The notes under the pieces were generated by a model. That model did no database searches, had not been told where the DNA came from, and was given only the letters and a program-made list of their open reading frames with translations. A program made the position numbers and the translations under genes. Positions 1 through 6,472 of a stretch of DNA of 10,679 nucleotides are shown here, piece after piece; within the stretch, counting starts at the first letter, position 1; every line of letters starts with the position of its first letter. The stretch spans positions 1 through 10,679 of the forward strand of contig JASHVF010000392.1 of assembly GCA_030039615.1 (NCBI GenBank), in the 5' to 3' direction. The stretch is from Gammaproteobacteria bacterium. GTDB taxonomy: Bacteria; Pseudomonadota; Gammaproteobacteria; Steroidobacterales; Steroidobacteraceae.

Positions 1-254
1 TAGATCGGGGCGCGGATGTAGGCCTCGAGCCGTCCGGGGAGCTCGAGTCCCGCTCGATTGTCGGCGGCGCTCGGCGTCACGACCGCAACGCTCGGCACGG
101 CCTCGGCTTCGGTGACGGCGCGCACGCGTGAGCTCTGCACCGCCCGCGAGACCAGCCCGTGCGCGAGCAGAATGAGGGCGAGGGCTGCGATGGCGAGCCC
201 GGCGCGCGGCAGCCAGCGGGGAGTGCGGGGCGAATCGACCTCAGGCGAGGGCAT
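1..254 (-). CDS. RND efflux periplasmic adaptor (membrane fusion protein), N-terminal part
   Basis: Partial gene, cut by the left edge; the first 84 residues are visible. It starts with MPSPEVDSPR, has one hydrophobic segment at about residues 18-36 that would anchor it in the inner membrane, then a periplasmic stretch ending in LPGRLEAYIRAPI. The motif G-R-L-E-A-Y-x-x-A-P-I is typical of the start of the first beta-barrel/lipoyl portion of HlyD/AcrA-family adaptors that link an RND pump to a TolC-like outer-membrane channel. Its ATG lies inside the 3' end of the upstream permease gene (14-nt overlap), and GGAG sits about 9 nt before the ATG, which indicates translational coupling and a shared job. 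The absence of a lipobox cysteine suggests a membrane-anchored rather than a lipoprotein adaptor. The hairpin and lipoyl domains lie outside the window, so substrate cannot be judged. Confidence 0.85.
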   Translation of the reverse strand, partial: MPSPEVDSPRTPRWLPRAGLAIAALALILLAHGLVSRAVQSSRVRAVTEAEAVPSVAVVTPSAADNRAGLELPGRLEAYIRAPI

Positions 255-3200
255 GGGCGGGAACTCCGGGTTGAGATGAGGGGGCCGCCTTCGCGGCGTA
301 GTTGCGATGCGCGATGCTGAACACCACCGGTACGAAGAACAGCGTCGAGAGCGTGGCGAACAGGAGCCCCCCGATCACCGCGCGGCCGAGAGGCGCGTTC
401 TGCTCGCCGCCTTCGCCCAGGCCGAGAGCCATCGGCAGCATCCCGATGACCATCGCCAGCGCGGTCATCAGCACCGGGCGCAGTCGCACGAACCCCGCCT
501 GGAGCGCGGCCTCCGTGGCGTCGCCGAGCTCGGCGAGCTTCTCGCGCGCGAAGCTGATCACCAGCACGCTGTTGGCGGTCGCCACCCCCATGCACATGAT
601 CGCTCCGGTGAGCGCCGGCACCGAGAGTGTCGTCTCGGTGGCGAACAGCATCCAGACGATACCGGCGAGCGCCGCCGGCAGCGCGGTGATGATCACCAGC
701 GGATCGGTCCAGGACTGGAAGTTGATGACGATGACGAGATAGATGAGGACCAGCGCGCCGAGGAGACCGAAGAGGAGCCCGGTGTAGGCGCTGCGCATGG
801 TGGCGGTCTGGCCGAGGAGCGCCACGATCGCTCCCTTGGGCTTTGCGGCAGCGTTGCGGGCGATGATGTCGCGCAGATCTGCCGACACCGCGCCCAGGTC
901 GCGTTCCTGGGTGGTCGCATAGATCTCGACCATGGGGCTGATGTCGTACTGCGAGACGACCGCGTTGCCGTAGGAGCGGTGAATGTCGGCGATGCCGCCC
1001 AATACCGTGGTCGGCGCACCGCTCGCGTTGATGGGGAGGTTCTCGAGCGCCGCCACCGAGTCGACGTCGTATTGCGGCGTCTGCAGGGCGATCGGGTAGG
1101 TGACGCCGTTACGCTCGTTGAGCCAGTAGGTGGGCGCGACCTGCGTCGAGCTCGCGAGGTTCACGACCAGGCTGTTGGTGACGTCGGCCTCGGTGACCCC
1201 GGTGAAGGCTGCACGGGTGCGATCGACGTCGACATCGAGGCGCGGCAGCCGGGCGGACTGCTGGATGCGCACGTCGGCGATGCCCCGCACCTGACGGATC
1301 TCCCCGAGGAGCTTGTTGGCATAGGCAAAATCGGCGGCGAGGTCGTTGCCGCGGATCTGCAGATCGATCGGCGCCGGCGCCCCGAAGTTGAGGATCTGGC
1401 TGACGATGTCGGCCGGCAGGAAGGAGAAGCTCATCCCCGGGAAGCGCCGCGGCAGCTCGGCGCGCAGCTGCCGGACGTACGCGGCGGTCGGCGCGTGGCC
1501 CGGATTCAAGGCGATCTCGATGTCGCCATCCGACTCGCCGATCGTGCCGGTGTTGTTGTAGACGGTGTTGATCGAGGAGAGATAGGTGCCGATGTTGTCG
1601 ACGATGGTCGAGGTCTCGCGCGCCGGAATGATGCCGCGGATGGCGTCCTCCACCTGGGCGAAGCGCGCGGCAGTCTCTTCGAGGCGCATGCCGACCGGGG
1701 CGCGCACGTGCATGAGGATCTGTCCGCCGTCGACCTGCGGAAAGAAATTGCGGCCGAGAAACGGCAGCAGCAGGAACGAGGCGGCGACCGCCGCGAGGAA
1801 GCCCGCGACGAAGCGCGTGCGGCGGGCGAGGGCCAGCGCCAGCAGCTCCCGATAGGCGGCCTTGAGCCGCTCGAATCCTGTCTCGAAGCGCCGCTGCAAG
1901 CGCAGCAGCGGATTCGAGGACGCGGCCGGCGCGGCGCCTTCCGGCACCGCATCGCCGACATGGCGGCGCAGCAGGTACTTCGCCATGGTCGGCACCAGCG
2001 TCCGGGAAAGAAGGAACGAGAACACCATGGCGAACATGACGCTCTCGGCCATCGGCACGAAGAGAAACTTCGCGACGCCGCTCAGGAAAAACATCGGCAC
2101 GAAGACGATGCAGATGCACAAGAGCGACACGAAGGCGGGGATGACGATCTGCGATGCGCCATCGAGGATCGCCGTCTCGACGTCCTTGCCCTGCTCGAGG
2201 TGGTAGTTGATGCTCTCGATCGTCACGGTGGCCTCATCGACCAGAATGCCGACCGCGAGCGCGAGTCCCCCGAGCGTCATGATGTTGAGGGTCTCGCCGA
2301 GGGCGGAGAGCGTGGCAATGGCGCCGAGCACCGAGAGCGGGATCGAAGTGGCGACGATGAGCGTCGAGCGGATGCTGCCGAGGAAGAGCAGGATCATGAG
2401 GCTGGTGAGCGCCGCCGCGATGATGCCCTCGCGGATGACGCCGGAGATCGAGGCGCGCACGAACAGCGACTGATCCCCAAAGGGCTTCACCTCGAGTGCA
2501 TCCGGCAGCGATGGCTTGATGACCGCGAGCATGTGCTTGATGCCGCTCACGATATCGAGCGTCGAAGTTGCGCCGTTCTTGAAGACGCTCAAGAGCACCG
2601 AGCGGTTGCCGTCGACGTGCACGACGTTGGTCTGCACCGCGCTCCCCTGGTGCACCTGCGCGACGTCGCGCATGTACACCATGGTGCCGGCGACGCGCTT
2701 GATCGGCAGATCGCCGAGGTCTGCGATCTTCGAGGGCGCGTTGTTCAGGTTGATGGTGTACTCATAGTCCCCGATCTTCTGCGTGCCGGCGGGGGTGAGC
2801 AGATTCTGCGCGGCGAGGGCGTTGGCGACGTCCTGGCCGGTGAGCCCGTGTGCCTGCAGCGCCGCGCTGTCGAGGTCGTACATCACCTGCGGTGCGCGGC
2901 CGCCGAACGGCCAGGGGATCCCTGCGCCCTGGACCGTCACGAGCCGCACGCGCACGAAGTTCATGCCGAGGTCGGCCAGGCTCTGCTCGGTGAGTCCCTT
3001 GCCCGACATGGCGAGCTGCAGGATCGGCACCGTCGAGGCGCTGTAATTGAGAATCAGCGGCGGCGTCGCCCCCGGGGGCATCTGCTTGAGCAGCGTCTGG
3101 GAGATCGCCGTCACCTGCGCGTTGGCGGTCGCGATATTGACGCCCGGGTGGAAATAGATCTTGACGATACCGAAGGTGGTGTAGGAGTTGGCCTCGATGT

Positions 3201-3441
3201 GCTCGATGTCGTTGACGGTCGTCGTGAGCGCGCGCTCGAAGGGCGAGAGGATCCTTCCGGCCATCTGATCCGGAGGCATGCCCTGGTACTGCCAGGCCAC
3301 CGCGATGATCGGAATGTCGATATTCGGAAAGATATCGACCGGCATGCGCAGCGCCGCCAGCGCGCCGGCGATGAGGATGAGCAGCGCGCCGACGACGAAG
3401 GTGTACGGCCGGTGGAGCGCAATGCGGACGATGGCGAGCAT
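241..3441 (-). CDS. RND-family efflux permease (AcrB/HAE1-like inner-membrane pump)
   Basis: A 1066-residue protein, the normal size for an RND permease. The start IALHRPYTFVVGALLIL is TM1, followed by DIFPNIDIP, a hallmark of the family. A large periplasmic loop (about 35-330) is followed by a TM2-TM6 block (about 335-490). A linker and TM7 (about 540-560) lead to a second periplasmic loop, then TM8-TM12 (about 870-1050), so the usual two-fold repeat is intact. TM4 carries the proton-relay acids D402-E403 in GILVDEATV. In TM10 the place of the AcrB relay lysine (K940) is alanine 956 in ATANSVL, while the TM11 arginine (about R988 in RLRPVLM) is kept. The family exports small molecules from the inner membrane and periplasm using the proton gradient, as a trimer with an adaptor and outer-membrane channel. 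The adaptor gene overlaps its end. The start lies 4 nt after the aldo/keto reductase stop with only a weak SD, so it is probably translated by coupling. Substrate is unknown; a heavy-metal (CusA) role is unlikely from the motifs. Confidence 0.95.
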   Translation of the reverse strand: MLAIVRIALHRPYTFVVGALLILIAGALAALRMPVDIFPNIDIPIIAVAWQYQGMPPDQMAGRILSPFERALTTTVNDIEHIEANSYTTFGIVKIYFHPGVNIATANAQVTAISQTLLKQMPPGATPPLILNYSASTVPILQLAMSGKGLTEQSLADLGMNFVRVRLVTVQGAGIPWPFGGRAPQVMYDLDSAALQAHGLTGQDVANALAAQNLLTPAGTQKIGDYEYTINLNNAPSKIADLGDLPIKRVAGTMVYMRDVAQVHQGSAVQTNVVHVDGNRSVLLSVFKNGATSTLDIVSGIKHMLAVIKPSLPDALEVKPFGDQSLFVRASISGVIREGIIAAALTSLMILLFLGSIRSTLIVATSIPLSVLGAIATLSALGETLNIMTLGGLALAVGILVDEATVTIESINYHLEQGKDVETAILDGASQIVIPAFVSLLCICIVFVPMFFLSGVAKFLFVPMAESVMFAMVFSFLLSRTLVPTMAKYLLRRHVGDAVPEGAAPAASSNPLLRLQRRFETGFERLKAAYRELLALALARRTRFVAGFLAAVAASFLLLPFLGRNFFPQVDGGQILMHVRAPVGMRLEETAARFAQVEDAIRGIIPARETSTIVDNIGTYLSSINTVYNNTGTIGESDGDIEIALNPGHAPTAAYVRQLRAELPRRFPGMSFSFLPADIVSQILNFGAPAPIDLQIRGNDLAADFAYANKLLGEIRQVRGIADVRIQQSARLPRLDVDVDRTRAAFTGVTEADVTNSLVVNLASSTQVAPTYWLNERNGVTYPIALQTPQYDVDSVAALENLPINASGAPTTVLGGIADIHRSYGNAVVSQYDISPMVEIYATTQERDLGAVSADLRDIIARNAAAKPKGAIVALLGQTATMRSAYTGLLFGLLGALVLIYLVIVINFQSWTDPLVIITALPAALAGIVWMLFATETTLSVPALTGAIMCMGVATANSVLVISFAREKLAELGDATEAALQAGFVRLRPVLMTALAMVIGMLPMALGLGEGGEQNAPLGRAVIGGLLFATLSTLFFVPVVFSIAHRNYAAKAAPSSQPGVPAHALA

Positions 3442-3445
3442 GGGT

Positions 3446-4447
3446 TCAGGCGGCCTCGGCGGGTCGCTTCACGGGCGGCGCCATGAAGGACGGCGACACG
3501 GGATCGGAGATGGTGCGGGCGAGGATGGCGTCGATCTCGCGGCGGCTCGCCGCGTCGATGTGCCAGCCGTCGATCTCCGTGAGCGGGTCGAGCTGCTCCG
3601 GGCGGCGCGCGCCCCAGAGCGCGATCGTCGGGCCCTGGTCGAGCACCCAGCGCACGGCGAGCGCCAGTACCGACTTGCCGAAGCGCTCCTGCGCGAGCTT
3701 GCGCAGCGCCTCGACCGCGGAGAGATATTGCCGGTAGCGGCCGCCGCTGAACTTGGGATCGACCTTGCGCAGATCATCGCCGGCAAAGGTGGTCGCCGGG
3801 CTCATGCGTCCGCTCAGGAGCCCGCGGCACAGCGCGCCGTAGCTCAGGAGCGTGAGCGCGGTATCGCGCGCGTACGGCAGCACGTCGCGCTCGATCTCGC
3901 GCTCGAAGAGGTTGTAAGGAGACTGGACCGCATCGAGCGAAGCCGCCGCGCGGAAGCGGTCCATCTGCACCGGGGAGTAGTTGCTCACCCCGATGGCGCG
4001 GATCTTGCCCTCGCGGCGCAGGTCTTCGAGCGCGCCCGCGGTGTCCGCGATCGGCGTCTCGAGATCGGGCCAGTGCACCTGATAGAGGTCGATCACGTCG
4101 GTGCGCAAGCGCCGCAGCGAGTCTTCGACCTCGCGGCGCAGCCGTGCGGGTCGCGAGTCGCGATAGATGACGCCACCCTGCCAGGCGAGCCCCACCTTGG
4201 TGGCGATCTGCACGCGGTCGCGCAGTCCGCCCTCGGCCAGCGCCTTGCCGACGATCTCCTCGGAACGGCCGAAGCCGTACACGGGGGCGGTGTCGATGAG
4301 CGTGACGCCGCCATCGATCGCCGCGCGGATGGTGGCGATCGAGGCAGCCTCGTCCGTGCCGCCCCACATCCAGCCGCCGATTGCCCAGGTGCCGAGGCCG
4401 ATACGCGAAGTGCTCAGTGAAGAAAGACCGATGGAGATGGTTTCCAT
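3446..4447 (-). CDS. Aldo/keto reductase, GSP69/AKR11B-like
   Basis: A 333-residue (beta/alpha)8-barrel oxidoreductase predicted to reduce aldehydes or ketones with NADPH in the cytoplasm. The catalytic tetrad is visible as D52 and Y57 (IDTAPVYGFG), K84 (IATKVG) and H125 (YQVHWPD). Further family landmarks are GLGTWAIGGWMWGGTDE near the N-terminus, IRAIGVSNYS at 149-158, the cofactor-binding segment SYGALCRGLLSGR at 202-214 and LALWGAR-like IALWGARRPEQL at 275-286. From memory the sequence tracks Bacillus subtilis general stress protein 69 (YhdN, AKR11B) closely over its whole length, including the C-terminal FMAPP. GAGGG lies about 8 nt before the ATG. It sits 50 bp after the dehydrogenase gene and 4 nt before the permease gene, so it is an operon member. 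The natural substrate is unknown; the location suggests a reactive carbonyl related to what the pump handles (inference). Confidence 0.95.
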   Translation of the reverse strand: METISIGLSSLSTSRIGLGTWAIGGWMWGGTDEAASIATIRAAIDGGVTLIDTAPVYGFGRSEEIVGKALAEGGLRDRVQIATKVGLAWQGGVIYRDSRPARLRREVEDSLRRLRTDVIDLYQVHWPDLETPIADTAGALEDLRREGKIRAIGVSNYSPVQMDRFRAAASLDAVQSPYNLFEREIERDVLPYARDTALTLLSYGALCRGLLSGRMSPATTFAGDDLRKVDPKFSGGRYRQYLSAVEALRKLAQERFGKSVLALAVRWVLDQGPTIALWGARRPEQLDPLTEIDGWHIDAASRREIDAILARTISDPVSPSFMAPPVKRPAEAA

Positions 4448-4497
4448 GGAATCACCCTCGGAGTTTGGATGGCCACATTCGAGCGGGTAAATCTCAC

Positions 4498-5379
4498 TTA
4501 AGAGGCAGTAAGGCCCGCATCCTTTGCCGCGAGCCCACCGATCGCCGACCAGTCGAGATGCTCCCCGCCCTGAGCCATGAGGGCGAGGAAGCGATCGCGC
4601 AGCACGCTCGCGACCGGCATCGCCACGCCGAGGCGATCGGCGACCGCCAGCAGCAGGCGGATGTCCTTCTGACCGAGCGGGGCGGCGAAGGCGGGCGGCT
4701 CGAAGCGTCCGCTGGCGATGAGCGCGCCGTAGATCCGGTAGGCGGGCGCGTTGAAGAGGCTCGTCAGAATCTCGAGATAGCGCTGCGGGTCGACGCCGCC
4801 CTTCCTGGTGAGCGCGAAGCTTTCGCCGAGCGACTCGATCACCGAGGCGAGCAGGAAGTTGCCGCTCAGCTTGACGAGGTTGGCCTGCTCGGGGGCATCG
4901 CCCAGCACAAAGACCTTGCTGCCGATCGCCGCCAGCGGCGCCTGGGCGGTTTCCAGCGCGGCGGGTTCGCCGGCTGCCACTATGGTCAGCTGCGCGGCGG
5001 CTGCCGCCTCGGGGCGTCCGAACACCGGAGCGGCGACGTAGCGCTGTGCGCTACGCGCATGGAGCTGCGCGAGGCGCTGCGACAGGCAGACGCTGATGGT
5101 ACTCGAGCAGATATGCAGCGCGCCCGAGCCAAGGCTCGCGAGAATTCCCTCGGGTCCCTCGACGACGCTCGCCACCGCCTCATCGTTGGCGAGCATGGTC
5201 ATCACAGCATCGCCCCGGCAGGCCTCGGCAATGCTGCCTGCGACTCGCGCACCCTGGGAGGCAAGCGGGCGCGCCTTCGCGGCGCTGCGGTTGTAGACGG
5301 TGACCTCATGTCCGGCCTTGAGGAGGTTCAGCGCCATGGCGCTGCCCATGTGACCGAGTCCGATGAATCCAACCTTCAT
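4498..5379 (-). CDS. NADP-type beta-hydroxyacid dehydrogenase (3-HIBADH/GLYR family)
   Basis: A 293-residue two-domain oxidoreductase. The N-terminal Rossmann fold opens with MKVGFIGLGHMGSAMALNLL, holding the GxGxxG dinucleotide motif. N30-R31 at the end of beta-2 (TVYNRS) indicates preference for NADP(H). The family S-T motif appears as CSSTIS (91-96). The catalytic lysine is K170, with N174, in LVKLSGN, and a second conserved lysine is K238 in LGQKDI. The usual substrate-carboxylate loop DAPVSGG is replaced by APVFGRP (117-123), so this is probably not a plain 3-hydroxyisobutyrate dehydrogenase; a glyoxylate/succinic semialdehyde reductase-like or other aldehyde-acid reductase is possible. 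The ATG at 5379 is preferred over an in-frame GTG at 5397 because GAGGAG (5388-5393) is placed 8 nt before it and the protein then begins directly with the Rossmann strand. It is the first gene of the minus-strand operon, divergent from the LysR-type regulator. Confidence 0.92.
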   Translation of the reverse strand: MKVGFIGLGHMGSAMALNLLKAGHEVTVYNRSAAKARPLASQGARVAGSIAEACRGDAVMTMLANDEAVASVVEGPEGILASLGSGALHICSSTISVCLSQRLAQLHARSAQRYVAAPVFGRPEAAAAAQLTIVAAGEPAALETAQAPLAAIGSKVFVLGDAPEQANLVKLSGNFLLASVIESLGESFALTRKGGVDPQRYLEILTSLFNAPAYRIYGALIASGRFEPPAFAAPLGQKDIRLLLAVADRLGVAMPVASVLRDRFLALMAQGGEHLDWSAIGGLAAKDAGLTAS

Positions 5380-5387
5380 GGCGCTCA

Positions 5388-5393
5388 CTCCTC
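5388..5393 (-). promoter_or_regulatory. Shine-Dalgarno of the beta-hydroxyacid dehydrogenase gene
   Basis: GAGGAG on the minus strand lies 8 nt before the ATG at 5379. It falls inside the short extension that a GTG start at 5397 would add, so it decides the start in favour of 5379. Confidence 0.75.
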
Positions 5394-5469
5394 GCACAGG
5401 TTTGACCAGCCAGTGCGACGGACTCTGAGCGCCCGCGTGGACTTCTAGTAGATGGAAAGAGCGGCTGAT

Positions 5470-5492
5470 ATCCTTCCGATAAACGGAAGGAT
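5470..5492 (+). promoter_or_regulatory. Perfect inverted repeat: candidate LysR box / SD-masking hairpin
   Basis: ATCCTTCCG and CGGAAGGAT form a perfect 9-bp inverted repeat around the spacer ATAAA. The core TTCCG-N5-CGGAA has T5475 and A5487 separated by 11 bases, as in the T-N11-A recognition boxes of LysR-type regulators, and it lies in the right place, between the regulator and its divergent neighbour. It is therefore the best candidate operator for the regulator encoded at 5500. Its right arm contains AAGGA (5487-5491), the regulator gene's Shine-Dalgarno sequence, 8 nt before the ATG. Bound protein would therefore block expression of the regulator itself, and in RNA the repeat could fold and hide the ribosome site. 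Which of the two applies cannot be told from sequence. Confidence 0.65.
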
Positions 5493-5499
5493 GAGAATA

Positions 5500-6405
5500 A
5501 TGAATGATGAAATCAGTGACTTACGCCTCTTCACGCGCATCGTGTCCGCCGGGAGCCTGTCGGAGGCGGCACGCCGCGCGCACAGCTCGCTGCCGGCGGT
5601 GAGCCGCCGCCTGGCCGCCCTCGAGGCGCGGCTCGGAGTCCGGCTCATCGAGCGGGGCCCGCGGCGTTTCGCACTGACCGAGGAAGGCGATCACTTCAAC
5701 GACCGGGCGGTCGGCATCCTGCGGGATCTCGACGAAGCGGAAGCAGAAGCCAGCTCGACCAGCAAGCGCCCCCGGGGTCACCTGCGCATCGGTGCGCACG
5801 TCGAGATCGGCAGACGCCGGATTGCGCCTCTGATCGGCGAGTTTGCCGCGCGCCACCCAGGCATCACGGCGGAGCTGGTGCTGAACGACGGCCGACTTGA
5901 CGTCCTCGAGGACGAGATGGACGTGGCCCTGCACAGCGTTCCGCCGAGCGCGGGCAACATCGTCTCGCGCGTCGTGCTCTCGACTCGTCTCGTCGTCTGC
6001 GCCTCGCCCGCGTACCTGGCGGGCCATAGGCCGGTGCGGCGTCCCGCGGACCTCCTGCACCACGATTGCATCCGCCTCGTGGCCCGCGGCCGACGCAGCC
6101 TCGATCAGTGGCAGTTCGAGGAGGACGGCCGCCTCACGCACGTGCAGGTGCGAGGCAGTCTCTCAACCAGCAGCGGGGAGGTGATGCACGACTGGGCGGT
6201 AGCCGGACGCGGCGTCGCGCAGAAGTTTCTGTGGGATATTCAGGAGGACCTCACCGCCGGTCGACTGGTACGCCTGCTCGAGCCGTTCGAGAGCGAGGAG
6301 GTGAAGCTGCATCTCACCTATCCGACGCGCACCTATCTGCCACCGAGGGTGCGGCTGTTCATCGACTTCATCGTGGACGCCCTGCAGCGGAGCGTGAGCG
6401 CGTGA
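5500..6405 (+). CDS. LysR-type transcriptional regulator (CrgA-like group)
   Basis: A 301-residue protein, normal LysR length. The N-terminal winged helix-turn-helix spans about residues 5-65. It includes LRLFTRIVSAGSLSEAARR and LPAVSRRLAALEARLGVRLIER, where SLPAVSRR matches the recognition-helix pattern. A linker helix (about 68-90) leads to a two-lobed periplasmic-binding-like effector domain (about 95-295) with motifs HLRIGA, FAARHPGI, VALHSVPPS and VCASPAYL typical of the CrgA-like group. Such regulators are usually tetrameric and act on a divergent gene when a small effector binds. The ATG at 5500 is chosen because AAGGA lies 8 nt upstream; ATGs at 5452 and 5491 are in frame but have poorer ribosome sites and would fall upstream of or within the inverted repeat. 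It is divergent from the dehydrogenase/AKR/RND operon and 67 bp upstream of an SDR gene, both likely targets. The effector is unknown. Confidence 0.93.
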   Translation: MNDEISDLRLFTRIVSAGSLSEAARRAHSSLPAVSRRLAALEARLGVRLIERGPRRFALTEEGDHFNDRAVGILRDLDEAEAEASSTSKRPRGHLRIGAHVEIGRRRIAPLIGEFAARHPGITAELVLNDGRLDVLEDEMDVALHSVPPSAGNIVSRVVLSTRLVVCASPAYLAGHRPVRRPADLLHHDCIRLVARGRRSLDQWQFEEDGRLTHVQVRGSLSTSSGEVMHDWAVAGRGVAQKFLWDIQEDLTAGRLVRLLEPFESEEVKLHLTYPTRTYLPPRVRLFIDFIVDALQRSVSA

Positions 6406-6472
6406 GGTACTCCCCAGTGGCCCGGCGCCGCGGTATCGTCAGCCCGGGAGCGAGAACTCACAGGAGAGGCCC

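Larger units (their letters stand above)
5380..5499. promoter_or_regulatory. Divergent control region between dehydrogenase operon and LysR-type regulator
   Basis: This 120-bp gap separates two divergently transcribed genes, the classical layout for a LysR-type regulator and its target. It is more AT-rich toward the regulator side (about 5440-5500) than its surroundings. It contains the 5470-5492 inverted repeat described separately. No convincing sigma-70 promoter could be picked by eye in either direction. A TTGACC at 5402-5407 lacks a good -10 partner. If the repeat sits near -65 of the target promoter, as is usual for this family, the minus-strand transcript would start near 5416 and have a leader of about 35-40 nt (inference). 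Confidence 0.7.

Noticed and set aside
3251..3277. Second copy of ATCCTTCCG (3251-3259) as another operator
   Set aside because: It lies in the permease coding sequence, and the facing sequence CCGGAGGCAT is an imperfect partner at a 9-nt spacing, so the match is probably chance.
307..3486. Open frame of 1059 codons on the plus strand opposite the RND permease
   Set aside because: Its product is dominated by R, H, D, E, G and A with no hydrophobic pattern or known motif, and it runs codon-in-register against a clear permease. High third-position GC removes antisense stops, so this is a shadow.
5380..5397. GTG start at 5397 for the beta-hydroxyacid dehydrogenase
   Set aside because: The added six residues precede the Rossmann strand and would contain the GAGGAG ribosome site of the ATG at 5379.
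5402..5430. TTGACC at 5402-5407 as a -35 box for the regulator
   Set aside because: The hexamer about 17 bp later (CTGAGC) is a poor -10, so no promoter is called.
3278..5448. Two plus-strand open frames (3278-4420 and 4381-5448) opposite the aldo/keto reductase and dehydrogenase
   Set aside because: Charged, low-hydrophobicity translations without family motifs; both opposite strands carry complete catalytic enzymes.
5452..5499. Earlier ATG starts (5452, 5491) for the LysR-type regulator
   Set aside because: They add residues not expected before the DNA-binding domain, have weaker ribosome sites, and would put the inverted repeat inside or across the coding region; 5500 has AAGGA at ideal spacing.
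6406..6472. Possible terminator or promoter between the regulator and the SDR gene
   Set aside because: Only short GC-rich self-complementary bits such as GGCGCC are present, with no stem followed by a T run and no recognisable -35/-10 pair.
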